Below are positions 42,317 through 53,815 of a stretch of DNA of 64,000 nucleotides, in pieces. The translations under genes and the position numbers were made by a program. Origin of the DNA: Ephemerocybe angulata. Lineage: Eukaryota; Basidiomycota; Agaricomycetes; Agaricales; Psathyrellaceae. Below the pieces are notes generated by a model that saw nothing but the letters and a program-made list of their open reading frames with translations, did no database searches and was not told the DNA's origin. The stretch spans positions 434,001 to 498,000 of the forward strand of contig JAACJK010000115.1 in NCBI GenBank assembly GCA_013368325.1, written 5' to 3'. Numbering within the stretch: the stretch's first letter is position 1; each line of letters starts with the position of its first letter.

Positions 42317-45300
42317 AAGGGCTATACTACACACTTTCCTCCAGACCGTTTATCTTCAGTCATTGTGCATCGACATCGAGCGTCAAACAGGGGTTTGGCA
42401 GGCGCCCAAGGACGCGGCGGTACCCCGTGAGTTATTTGGTCGTGATTGGCATGACCCTCTGACAGTTGCAAGTTTCACACCGTGCGCAACGTTCTCTGTA
42501 GACGACGACCTTTTGCGCACCTACGCACCTATTCCAGTCCAATGTCGACTGTGCTCAAGACACCTTCCGCGCTAAAGCTCGCGGCATACACTATATCCTC
42601 CGCTTCGATGGCGGCATCCATTATCAGATCGACGACTTCCCTTGGCTTCGCCTATCAGAAGTCGTTCGTTCCTCCATGTTCATTGGTCCTTATTGGAGGC
42701 GGAGCTCGCACTCAAGTCCTGCATCGTGTGGACATGAATCAGGCTGTCGATCCCAATGGTGACCCTGTTATATTTCCCCACGCTGAGTACAACTTTGTGA
42801 ACTACCTTCCACTGAACGCAATCGACCGAAGTGACAGCGACGATGAGAGGGTTGTGTGTAAACTTCCCTTGAATGTGGTATGTGCAAACTTTTCCATGGC
42901 TGAAATCCGGGATTTAAGTAAGATCCATGTCGGCCTGGACATCACCAGTCGACATATTCGCAAACACGCTGAAGAGCTACTGGCAGCCCACGAATGTACT
43001 GCCGGTTGTGAGGACTCCTACGCGATTCTCACACCTCGCGACCCAAATGCATCCGGTCTGGTAGACGTCGAGAGCTCAGAGGATTCTCACACCTCGCGAC
43101 CCAAATGCATCCGGTCTGGTAGACGTCGAGAGCTCAGAGTTCGCTGAGTCGTTCCATATGCTTTCTTTGGATGACATACATATGTTACTCACTGACGTGC
43201 AGGTGTCAGTGACACCAGCACCAATAGGATATAAAGTAAAACGGATCCTGCGTTCAAGGCAAACGGAACTCTTGGCCGATGAGATCGCTCTTCCTGACTT
43301 ACCTCTGCCCATTCTGTCCCACCGCCTGTCTGTTCAAGGCCTTAGGTCCTTAGCTCTGCACCACAACATCCGGATCCCTGCGCGGTGCCCAAAACCTCGA
43401 TGCAAAGAACTCATACAGAAACACGAGTGCCATGGTTGTGAGCCCTTGCTCTTTATTATCATCCCCGTCCAAACCCCCACTAAAACCCCTAAATGTAAAG
43501 AAGACAGACCGTGGATCGACACCGACTTGAGTCCTCTCCTCTGGGACTCATCTCTTTGCATGCCCACCGAAGAATACCCTCCCAGACCAACCACCATGGT
43601 CGACATCGCACGAGCCATGAGGGCCTATTGCGCCGAGCTTACCCCACAGGCGATCGAAGAGTGTGGGTGTTGCGTCTGTGGCCAACTAACAAAGAGGGTA
43701 CTTCTCATTCCGTTCAACGAAGGTGCATACGATTTGACCATCTTAGAAGAAATCGGTTGCACTAGAAAGGAACGTACAAGTTCTCGCGACCCGATAGCTG
43801 ACATTCCTGGCCCGGTCCTTGACGCTACACTCAGTGATATCTGTCCTGATTGTCACGACGCTTTGAAAAAGGGCAGGCGACCTAAATACGCTCTGGCAAA
43901 TCGACTGTGGGTTGGAAAAGTGCCGAGCTGCCTCCAGGATTTGACTCTTGGCGAAGCGGCGATGGTTTCCCGTGTACGTTACAACCGATGCGTGGTTCGG
44001 GTGGCGAAAGGTCATCTTAAGATGACTTCAAACGTCATCGCATTTGAACATCCATCCAAGAAGATATACGATCGCTTACCTATGGACAGGGATGAACTTT
44101 CTGAAGTACTGTCGGTGATGTACACAGGTGCTGAACCCCCTGGCGACGATGATCTGAAGCGAACACCGGTCCTTGTGAGGAGGAATAAAGTGCGCGCCGC
44201 TTTAGAATGGCTTAAGCTAAACCACAAAGATTACGCTGACCTCTCCATAGCGTACGACACGCTGGACACATACCCGCTCGACGATGTGCCTATTGGCCTA
44301 CTTAAGCAAACCACCATCATCGACGGTGGGAACGTCCTCGCGGCGGCAAAGAGCGTCTTCGACACCGACGAAGATCAAGGTACCGAACATGGACCCTGCC
44401 CGTTCACAGTCTCCGCTCTCACCTCTGAAAGGCACACGACAATGACGCCGACCCAACGAAAAGTGGCCGCCGTGCAATATCTGAAAAATGGAGGCAGGTC
44501 CCTTGCCATTGGTCACGATGTAAGTCCGCAATCATTGTGGAATAACCCTGCTTTATACCCGCAGATGTTTCCGTGGTTGTTTCCATATGGGCTAGGTGGA
44601 GTGGGGCAGGACGAGCATATGAACGCGATATCTCGACCCAACCATGTAATATGGCTATTAATGTACCACGACAAACGATATCAGACTGCTGCTTCCCCCC
44701 TCATGGTCTTCTTTAACCATAGCTTAATCCAACAGAGTTCGGGTGGAAGCTTCATTACCATGAAGCGCAACAACTTTGGTCGGGCGGCTGACGCCATTCA
44801 GAAATTGGATGGGAGCCTCCTCCTGGCAATTTCTGAACGAACGAAGAATGGAGGTCGCTTCATCCCTCAGACCCCAGAGGAACAAAGGTGTGCTACACTA
44901 CTCGACCAAGTTGAAGTGGTTGGGAACCATGTCGATGGGTCTCTGGCGAAAAAGAAATATCAGCGAGGCCAGATTTGGTCTTTAATTCATTATCTTAATG
45001 CTCCTGCATGGTTTATTACAGTCTCGCCGGCAGATTCCAAGCACCCCCTTTGCGTCCACTGGGCTAGCCGCGACATCGAATTCAAACCAGAGATTAAGGC
45101 AAGTAAAGAGCGTTTGCTCCTAATCTCATCCAATCCTGTGGCTTGCACTCGATTCTTTGACCACTTGATTAAACTTTTCATTAAACACATATGTGGGTGG
45201 ACAGAGGATGGGCCGAAGCGTGGCCTCTTTGGTACGCCCTCCGCGTACTACGGAACTGTAGAGGAGCAAGGAAGGAAGACTCTGCACGGTCACTTCTTGC

Positions 45301-48300
45301 TATGGGTCGCTGGGCAGCTACCGCTGCACGTCGTGCGTGAAAGGTTGATGTCAGGAGATTCCCAATTTCTACGAGAACTGACAGATTATGTTGAGAGCGC
45401 TTTCATCGGGGAATTTATGACAGGGTCCAAAGATGAAGTGTCTACTCGTGTCCCTCAAACAACAGAATACGACGATCGAGGAATTCACACCATTCTCGTA
45501 GACAAGTCGGCAGTACCTGATGGGTACTGCGACCCCACGCTGACTCTACCTGAAGCTCCTCCTTCTGAGTTTTGTGAAAACCCCGACGTCTGTCGCTGTG
45601 AGAACTGCTTATCTTTGTTGTCGTGGTGGGAACGGTTCAAACTCACCGTCGATGATATTCTTATTCGTTCCAATGTGCATTCTTGCTATCAAAAAAGGGT
45701 GGCCAAAGACACAGCTCCGCCTGGTTCGACCGAAGGCCCAAAAGAGGCGAAGGTGGCGAGAGTGCACTTCACCGGGAAAGGGTGCCTGAACAAAGACGGT
45801 GTGTGCACTGCTCGCTTTCCCAGAGAAGTCTTCATGGCAACCACAGTCGACCGAGAGACGGGGCACCTCAACATCAAGAAGCAGGAGTCAAGCATAAACG
45901 ATGTCTGTCCGACCGTCACTGCAACGAACCGCTGCAACACAGATGCTCGCTGCTTACTATCAGGAACCGCTGTAAAGGCTGTCGTTGGATATGTAACAGA
46001 TTATATAACAAAGGGGTATTTGAAAACGCACCAGATATTCGCAGCTATGTACGAATCCTTTTCGAAGAACGAAGGAGTACTCGACCCATCCAACGAACAA
46101 AAGCCGGGTAACGGGGCGCGACGGATGCTCACAAAAATCGTCAATTCGCTCAGTGCAAAAATGGAGATCGGTGCTCCGATGGCTGCTCTATACTTACTGA
46201 AGAACCCTGACCATTACACGAGCCACGAGTTTATCCCTTTCTACTGGAAGAATTACCTGAATTACGTTGAAGGTCAGTGGAAAGCATTGTTAGACATTGC
46301 AGAGCCTGGGGATGGAGATGCAGACCTGCAGCCTGAGGACGTTGGGATCGCAAGGACGGGTGAAATAACGGGCGATGTTTCTATTGAAGAAACTAGTGAG
46401 GCCGTGTTATCGGAGCTTGGTGTTCCCCTGACTTACGACGAGAGCGGCAATGTCCTGAGCATCAAAATCGAGGACACTGATGACGATACGATTGTACTAG
46501 AGGGTGAAAGACATGACGAGGGAAGTAAAATAGATGTGAAAATGGAAGATACTGCATTAGGAAACGTTGACCCGGAGGGTATAATGTTTGAAGACGCACC
46601 TGGTCACTCAGAGACGGTGCAGATGTCCCGCATGGACGGATGTTTCCTTGCGAAAACGAACACGGATGACTATCGCTTCAGACCTGTTCAGCATGAGGGT
46701 ATCTGCCTTTATGACTTCATTCAGTGCCACGTGAAGCATCCTATTAGATCTCAAAGACAGCCAAGAAAGGACCTTAGATGGTTTCACCTACTTGAATACC
46801 ACCCGCAACACACTACACACGCACTCGCCCTGGACCCCGGTAGACGGCTGTTGTACGTCCCGCATTTCATCGGCCCATCTCTACCAAGGCGGGATACTGG
46901 AAATAGAGAAGACTATTGTTGCGCCATGCTAACACTCTTCTGCCCTTGGAGGACGGGTATTGACTTGAAGTCTGCGAACGACACCTGGGAAGAAACCTTT
47001 AATAAGTACGAGTTCACGGATCAGCAGAAGACCTTGATGGAGAACTTCAACATGAGGTACAAATGCTACGACGCCAGGGACGACTACGGCGCAATCGTTA
47101 AAGGGGCGACGGGATCCGAAGGTGCCGATGACAACGACGATGAGGGGGACGATACATACGCTGACAACGGAGAAAACCCGGAGGACGACGATGAAGAGCT
47201 GGAAATGGGTTTTGGAAAAGCTGCATCAAGTCTTCAAAGATCAAACGCAGCAATCACCCTAGCGTTGAAGGCGGCGGGATGGAAAGCGATGTCTGCTATT
47301 CACACTTTCACCACCGGCGCTTCAAAATTACCCAAAATAGCTATAGATAGCTCCCTGCGGTCTGGCGCTTGGAACAATATTATCAAGGTAGAGAAACTGA
47401 GGGCATGGAGGCGGAAGATGAGCGGATTCCTGCGTCCTGGAGAGAACGAAACGGGAGGGAAAGACGCACGGGAGGTGATAAACGACGCTTATGTCGTGCC
47501 GAGTTCTTACCTTTCGAAGGACTTCAAGCCCCTCGAAGAGAAGTGGAGCGATGCCATGCTAAGGGTAATCAAGGACTTCAATTTAAATGAGGGGCAAGAA
47601 AAAGCATTCCGAATCATTGCGAATCACTCCTGTACTATTGCACCAGACCAGCTGCTAATGCACCTTGGTGGCATGGGTGGAACTGGAAAGTCGACGGTGA
47701 TCAGAGCTTTATGCCAATTCTTCAATGACAGAGACGAACAATACCGCTTTGTGTTGTTGGGTCCAACGGGGACGTCGGCAGCGCTCATTGGAGGATCGAC
47801 ATACCACACATTTCTCGGGGTCAACCAATGAAGATCTACGGCGGGAAGCGCTTCAGCGAAAGTAGAGGAAGTGCGAGAACGCTTACTAGGGGTCGGATAC
47901 ATACTCATTGACGAGCTTTCCATGTTAGACTGCCGGGCTTTGAACTCCATTAGCGCCCGATGCTGTGAATCTACAGACGTGTTCGATCAACCCTTTGGAG
48001 GTCTGAATGTAATCCTATCAGGTGACTTTGCACAACTTCCCCCCGTAACAGGCCATAGCCTATACAGCAGGAAAGTAGACATGCACCAACATGCCAGACA
48101 AAAGGTCTGGGAACAAGAAAGCACTATCGGCAAGCACATATGGCTCCAGTTTACAACTGTCGTCGTGCTGACAGAGAACATGCGCCAAGTTAACGACTCA
48201 CCGGAAGAAACGGCTTTTCGCCGCGCCCTAGAGAACTTAAGGTGGAGAGGGTGTACTGACGATGACTTGGCCTTGCTACGAGGTCGCATCGCAGGAACAT

Positions 48301-50243
48301 GCCCCGAGTTATCCCTTGACAAAGTGGGGTTCAAAAATGTGTCAATTATAACTGCTCTCAACAAAGACAAAGATCAGATAAATGTAGCGAATAGCACCCG
48401 TTTTGCGTCTGAGTCCGGTCAAGTCTTGGAGGACTTCTATTCCATCGACACAATTAGCCAAAGCGAGCCCAAAAGGTTCGACCCGAAGAAACCTCGGCGA
48501 GTTTACTCTACTGCGAAACACATCAGCAAAGCGGCGCAAATCGGACTGTGGAACCAACCGCCCAACACGAGTGAACAAATTCCCGGAAAACTGAGCCTTT
48601 GTCTTGGTATGCCGGTGATAATTAGATTCAATGAAGCGACCGAGTTATGTATTACGCGGGGCCAGGAAGCGCGCATCGTTGGATGGTCAGCGCTGAGGTA
48701 TCCGAAGTGGCCGGGGAGAAAGTACCTCGATGTTCTGTACGTGGAACTGGTGAATCCACCACACCCTGTCAAATTACCGCACCTTCCGCAGAATGTGGTA
48801 CCACTCACCAGACACTCAGAGTCCGTGGAAGCGCAGCTTCCTGATGATCTGTACATGAGGATATCGCGGTCCCAGATCCCGATCCTCCCAAACTTCTCTA
48901 TGACGGACTATTCATCACAGGGAAAGACGAGAGAATAGAATGTCATTGACCTTTCCGAGTGCCGAAACTTCCATGGAGCCTATACTTGTTTATCTCGAGG
49001 AACGAGCCTTTCGCGCACCTTGATCATTCGTGATTTTGAGAACAGCCTGTTTCAAGGAGGATTAGACGGCGATCTCAGGCAAGAATACAGGGAATTAGGG
49101 TACTTAACGACCATCACAGACTTGCGCTATCGCGGTGTCCTCCCCTCCTCTATCATTCAACCCACTAGGTGGGAGACCATACGAATGTACCGGGCTTGGA
49201 AAAAGACCGCAGGCAACGAAGTTACAGAGGCACCTGCTTTCGAAGAGCCAGACATCGTCGAACCACCCTCAGAATCAATCGTCTATGAAGTCGAAACAAT
49301 TGCAGCAAATGGTAAACGGAAAGAAAGAGAAATCAATTCAACAAAGCCTGCAAAGAAGCGACGAAAGCACGGTCCAGAGCCAATTCTGGCAAACGCCAGC
49401 TGGGTATCACCTCCCGGTCCCGTTTGGGACTCTCGAGACTGGAGTTGTGCATACGACTCCTTGACATTTATACTGCACTGGGTATGGACGACCGACAGGG
49501 TGAAATGGTCAAGAGTCCTGAGTACCTACAGCCCAGCACTTGGCTGCATGATCGCAGGCTTTGAGCATATGCCGCAACGTGACCCTGAAGCCGAAATAAC
49601 TGGAGTTAGAGACGAATGGCGAGATACATTGAGGGAGACTTACCCAGGAGCATATCCAACAGGCAGGGAAGGCGCAGATATTATGAACATGACTGAGAAC
49701 TTGCTGGGCTATCAATTCAGGGGTTCCCGCGTCAAAACTCGTTGCGTGGGTTGCAACGAGAGCGCAGTCGAGGACCCAGCCGGAGCCGTGAGGTCGCTGG
49801 GAGCTTTCTCGCCAATAAGAGATGCGATATCGGTACAGGACTTTGTCGACGAGGCCTTTCGACCTCTGAGAGCGTGTGTAACGTGCGGTGGAGACATCCT
49901 TGCAAAGCATCGAAGGTCTGAGGTCATTGCGTTTGAGGTAGCCGACGCCGGAGAGGTCCTCTTGAATAAACGAGTAGATATGGGCCCTTGGGGATTATAT
50001 CGCTTGGCAGGGGCTGTATACTATGGAGAACAACACTTCATTAGTAGAGTCATCACAAGAGAAGACAAGGTATACGGACACGATGGGATGGAGGGAGGAT
50101 ATAGCACTTACGAGGGTGTCCTAGACCACGGATTTCCGTTGAAAGACATGCAGAGCATGAGAGGAAAGACCGTGTCCCTCGCGATATACGCTCTTTCGGA
50201 CAGACTGGTATTGCGCAACGTGTCTGACACCGATTCCGATTGA
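42317..50243 (+). pseudogene. Helitron polyprotein: Rep, Pif1-like helicase and C-terminal cysteine protease
   Basis: The N-terminal part (CIDIERQTGVWQAPKDAAVP, then GIHYILRFDGGIHYQIDDFP) is broken by at least two small frameshifts between 42560 and 42740. A 58-bp tandem duplication (43024-43139) then shifts the frame. From 43158 to 47831, 1557 codons are open. They include the Helitron-like N domain (LMYHDKRYQTAASPLMVFFN), the HUH nuclease motif LHGHFLLWV near residue 709 and the paired tyrosines YVTDYITK near 944. The Walker A GGMGGTGKST near 1502 starts a Pif1-type helicase. TGA 47829-47831 and TAG 48936-48938 interrupt the same frame, which otherwise runs on through IDELSML, SGDFAQLPPV and MTDYSSQGKT to 50243. 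The last 250 residues hold a Cys box (WSCAYDSLTFIL), a CxxC pair and a His box (YYGEQHFISRVI) with HDG after it, resembling a ubiquitin-protease-like domain. Terminal TC and CTRR ends were not located. Confidence 0.85.
43024..43139. repeat. 58-bp tandem duplication inside the Helitron gene
   Basis: The unit from GATTCTCACACCTCGCGACC (43024-43081) is repeated exactly at 43082-43139. Since 58 is not a multiple of three it breaks the frame. Deleting one unit joins the frame ending at 43147 to the one starting at 43158. Confidence 0.95.
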
Positions 50244-50997
50244 ATGAGTTCCTGCACTGCAACCTCGACTCAACACACAGGCGTACCTGTGACAATGTCG
50301 GCGTTTAACGCGAGGAGACAGGACACAGCAGTGCTAGGATTTGATGTCGTCGACGCAGGGGACTGGGTGTTGAATGTAGTTCGACATCGCGGAGCTTGCT
50401 CCGAGGCGGTTCGACTGGGGGTGGGCGCAATACTCTGCAATTCGGACATGGAGACAGGCACTTGAACGGCCGGCGGTGGACAAAGCGGGTGGACAAAAGC
50501 GAAGGACATTGGGAGTTGGTGGTCGAGACGGAAGCAGATGCACGTCAGGGGCTTGGCCAAGAATAGGATGATGATGTCAGCACGGTGAATGCCGATCATC
50601 AGTGGCTGTAAGTCTCGAGCTCCCCACCGCCTAGCTTCCAACCGGGACGTTAAACCCCAAGAAGTTCTCCCACCACCTACCTGTCGTCTCAAGCTACCAA
50701 CTTCGGAACCTTACCGTCTTGCACCATTGAAGCCAGCGGCTATCCTTCACGAATCGCAATTACCTCTTGACACACACAAACACCGCGGCCTTCTCCTACC
50801 CATACAGAGCCAACGCCTGCTCCAGGTCCTCGATCACCCCGTACTTCCAACACCGCGGCCTTCTCCTCCCCATACAGAGCCAACGCCTGCTCCAGGTCCT
50901 CGATCACCCGGTATCGGATTGTCTTGGAACGGACGTATGTTGTCTTGGAACGGACGTATGGCAGACAGTTGTATAAACAGCTTCTAAACAGACCGCC
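50244..50997. other. Downstream of the Helitron ORF; tandem repeats, no gene
   Basis: It holds a 70-bp direct repeat (AACACCGCGGCCTTCTCCT... at 50779 and 50849, one or two differences in the shared 62 bp) and, directly after it, a 21-bp unit TTGTCTTGGAACGGACGTATG twice (50919-50939, 50940-50960). A minus-strand frame through the repeats gives VIEDLEQALALYGEEKAA twice, but it has no supported start. The Helitron 3' end may lie here but no hairpin plus CTRR could be fixed. Confidence 0.6.
50779..50960. repeat. Two adjacent tandem repeats, 70 bp x 2 and 21 bp x 2
   Basis: The 70-bp units start at 50779 and 50849 and agree through the word GATCACCC. The 21-bp units start at 50919 and 50940 and are identical. 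Both end about 40 bp before the F-box/LRR start codon at 50998, so they may affect its leader. Confidence 0.85.
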
Positions 50998-52541
50998 ATG
51001 CATTTGAGTGCACCTCGATATGTCTCCAATGTGCCCCACGAAATCTGGCTCAAAATGTTCGAATACTTTGCTCCGACACCTCGTCAATTGCCCATGCCAA
51101 GAGATCCGCAGTCACCCGTTGTCCGCGAAGGGGTAGCCTGGACTTCACCTTACCCCAACACGCTCTACGTCCTCTCCCAAGTTTGTTCCTTGTTCAACAA
51201 CTTAGCGATGCAGGTGGCGCGACGGCAGCTAGTAGTAGGCCCGCACCACGACATACATTTCTGGGCGAACGCTTTCGCGAAGGATGGGAAAGGGTACCTC
51301 GTCAAACGGATCGAAGTCCACAACGTGCATTGCGGGTTGCTTCACCGACTCATGCGCTTCCTACCCAACGCCACTGACATTTACCTCCGGCACACGAACA
51401 CCTCCATAACAAAGAACCCTCTTACCACTGGCTCTGCAAACTTTCAATCCCTCACAGACTTGACCCTGTCCGGGTTGTCGGCTTTCGCAACTATGCAAGT
51501 ACTTGGCAACTTATCGACCGTTGCCGATGCGCTCGAGAGAGTGTGGCTCTTCCACCTCATGCGTGGGGATGCAAATCCGAGCACAGCCGGTGGACGGTAC
51601 ACGCTCCCCAACCTGGAATGGCTGATCGTCGGTGCACCAGGGGGAAGGTGGCAGCCAAATCGGGCAGACGATGCGATGAGGGCTATCCTTACGGAGCTCC
51701 CAGCGATGTTTGACCTGCCACGCATCAAACGCTTCGACAACCTCGATGTGCTGGGATACCAAGAGCCATTCTTTAGCAGGTTTGGCCAGCAGCTTGAGGT
51801 CATCGCGATCACGTCAGAAGACTTAGACCTCGACACTGAAGCCGACTTTCCTGGACATTGCCCCAACCTCAAGACGGTCGTCATTGTGCTCATACATCGA
51901 CACCTGCGCATGGCTACGCTGCGACTGCCTGCAAGTGTCGAACGCATCGTTATCCGCATTCCGGAGTTCTTGCCGTGGCAGGCGGAAGAGCATGGTGTAG
52001 CGCTGCTAGACTGCCCGCGGTCCGGTTCGGTCACGGTTCGGCCTATTTTGGCCGAACCTGAACCTGAACCTGAGGTTCGGTTCGGCTCCAGCCCGAACCT
52101 GAACCTTACGGAAAATCCCGAAAATCGTGATTTTCGCAATTCTTTTCACTTTTTTCGCACTTTTTCAGCTATATCTTTCATTCTATTCACTCAAAAAATT
52201 TATACAGCCATTTCCTAGCTCATAATCTACTGAAACCTCTGTCCGGACCTTCGCACCCGGCCAATATAAGGTTCAGGTTCGGCCATTTTGGGCATTTGCC
52301 CGAACCTGAACCCCGAACCTTGGGTTCGAACCCGGTCCGAACCGGGTTCGCGCGGTTCTGAACCTGACCGCGGGCGGTCTAAGCGCTGCTGCGCCGAGCC
52401 CTGTGCAATATTGCGCACACAAGGCCGCCTGCCCTCAACACGATCGCAGTATCGGGAATCACGAATTGGGGTCGCTCGAGTGGTTGGCTCTGTCGGAGCA
52501 CGGCGCGGCTACTACACCTAGGGGTACAGGTTCTGACTTAA
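50998..52541 (+). pseudogene. F-box/LRR-like protein split by a hAT MITE
   Basis: ATG 50998 opens with a good F-box (VSNVPHEIWLKMFEYFAPTP...LSQVCSLFNNLAMQVARRQL), then leucine-rich segments: LPNATDIYLRHTN, NFQSLTDLTLSGL, LPNLEWLIVGAPG, LPRIKRFDNLDVL, QQLEVIAITSED, CPNLKTVVIVLI and ERIVIRIPEFLPW. At codons for ...HGVALL the 375-bp element 52007-52381 is inserted. The uninterrupted frame then reads through element sequence (EPEPEPEVRFGSS, NLNLTENPENRDF) to 52218. Without the element and one 8-bp duplication the frame would continue about 50 codons (RRALCNIAHT...) to TAA 52539-52541. The protein made now therefore has a foreign C-terminus. Confidence 0.7.
52007..52381. mobile_element. hAT-type MITE, 375 bp, in an F-box gene
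   Basis: The ends are inverted repeats TAGACYGCCCGCGGTC (one difference), followed inside by GGTTC-rich sequence that is self-complementary over most of the element. The exact 8-bp duplication AGCGCTGC flanks it at 51999-52006 and 52382-52389. The words GGTTCGG and CCGAACC recur many times. It has no coding capacity. Target length and TAG-type end suit a non-autonomous hAT (Tip100-like) element. Confidence 0.92.
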
Positions 52542-52570
52542 AAGTCTTGTAATCACATTGATCTTGTTAA

Positions 52571-52621
52571 TTGGCGCCTTTGTTGAGCCACAAATGATGT
52601 CATCTTATTGATTGGCGCCAA
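52571..52621. promoter_or_regulatory. E2F/MBF-like sites upstream of an F-box-like gene
   Basis: TTGGCGCC at 52571-52578 and the full palindrome TTGGCGCCAA at 52612-52621 match the cell-cycle E2F-type consensus. They lie 100-150 nt upstream of the ATG at 52721. Two similar short words (TTAATTGGCGCC, TTGATTGGCGCC) within 50 bp could also be chance or a small duplication. Confidence 0.25.
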
Positions 52622-52720
52622 CGTTTCACCGAGCAAGACCCTGCAACAGCTTCCTACCCACAGCAGTCATGACAACACCCCAACTTGAAGGTCAGTGGGG
52701 ATTCATATTGATTCGGTTTG

Positions 52721-53815
52721 ATGATTGAAAGCATCATGAAAGTGACTACACAGAGCGTGCGCAGTCGCATTTTCGGCGCAATCTTATCACACTGCAGTCT
52801 GCGAGATCTGGAGATCTTCGTAGACGTCCCAATGGTGGCACCCTTAGCTGGGATGGAACTGAAGAACAGACTGTCATCGGTCAATCTGCGAGACTTGGAG
52901 TGCTTGGCGGACTTCCCAATGGCTGGTCCCATAGCTAGGATGGAACTGAAGCAAAGAGTGGCTTCTCTGCTTAACGAAAAGGGGCTCGATGCAGAGGACT
53001 CCCTGCGCCACATGCGTGAATGCAACGTCGTCATGGAAGGGCCCGCGGTGCTACAGGTGCTGATGCCCGAGTGCAACGGCGACCGCAGCCTTTCCTTCTG
53101 CTGCCCGAGGTGGAGCAGTATCCCGTTCTGCCACTTCCTGTCGTCGGCTGGTTACATCCTGCAAAAGAGAGATGACCAGACTATTGAAATTCCCGACGAT
53201 GGGCGATACAATATGCACACAGGATGCATCGAGGTCATGACCTTCGGGAATGGGGACGGGCGTACCTTGACAGTCTATGAGTCCGTGTCAATGTCTCCGC
53301 TGGTGCCTATATTCTTTGCAGACAGCACGGCATCGATGAACTATATCTGCGGAGACGGTGTCGCTTGCCTCTACCCTGACATGACCCTGAACAAAAGAGG
53401 TAGGCGCTACCCGAGCCAGACCTGAACGACAGCTAACACGGGCACTTGACGGGCACAGGCTTTAGAAACTACTCAAGAGTGTTCCTGGACGAAGACAGAC
53501 AGACTGTAATAGCAGAGTATCTGTCGAACGGTTTCAATATCTTGGACACATGTGAAGGCGTGCACGCTCACCTGGGCGAAGGCTTACAAGAAACCTGCCT
53601 GAGACGAACGAGGGGCATCAACGATCGCCAAGTGTTGATGTTGCCCTTCACGACGTCGGGATTCGTCCCAATCCGGCCCTTCCTGCGTTGGCGGTTGGGT
53701 TATAACAAACGCTTGGATGATGGTTCTTTGCATGAAAAGGATATCATGGTGTCAGTCGAGGCAGAGGGCGGATCGTTCATCGAGTATAATAAAAATCAAC
53801 CTCGCTTCGAGCTGG
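52721..53815 (+). pseudogene. F-box-like protein, family member C, 3' end lost to gypsy 2
   Basis: I read join(52721..53399,53459..about 53812), with a 59-nt intron. As in members A and B, exon 2 begins with a Gly codon split 1+2 and continues with x-R-N (GFRNYSRVF). Exon 1 has a degenerate F-box region in which a 29-residue unit is present twice (LRDLEIFVDVPMVAPLAGME and LRDLECLADFPMAGPIARME, 87 nt apart at 52799 and 52886). Later parts parallel A and B: the ICGDGVACLYPDMT segment before the intron and PFLRWRLGYNK after it. At about 53812 the coding DNA changes to antisense gypsy 2 integrase, adding about 38 foreign codons to TAG 53926-53928 and losing roughly the last 20 of its own. Confidence 0.6.

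Noticed and set aside
43511..44227. Short frames on both strands inside the Helitron ORF
   Set aside because: They overlap a 1557-codon frame with recognisable Rep and helicase motifs.
42300..51000. Exact Helitron termini (TC start, hairpin and CTRR end)
   Set aside because: CTAG-type words exist (for example near 50630) but none is preceded by a convincing hairpin at the right spacing, so no boundaries are claimed.
32567..53811. Interpretation of the 21-kb block as a Starship-type giant element
   Set aside because: No DUF3435 tyrosine-recombinase captain gene is found at either end, and the host appears to be a basidiomycete.
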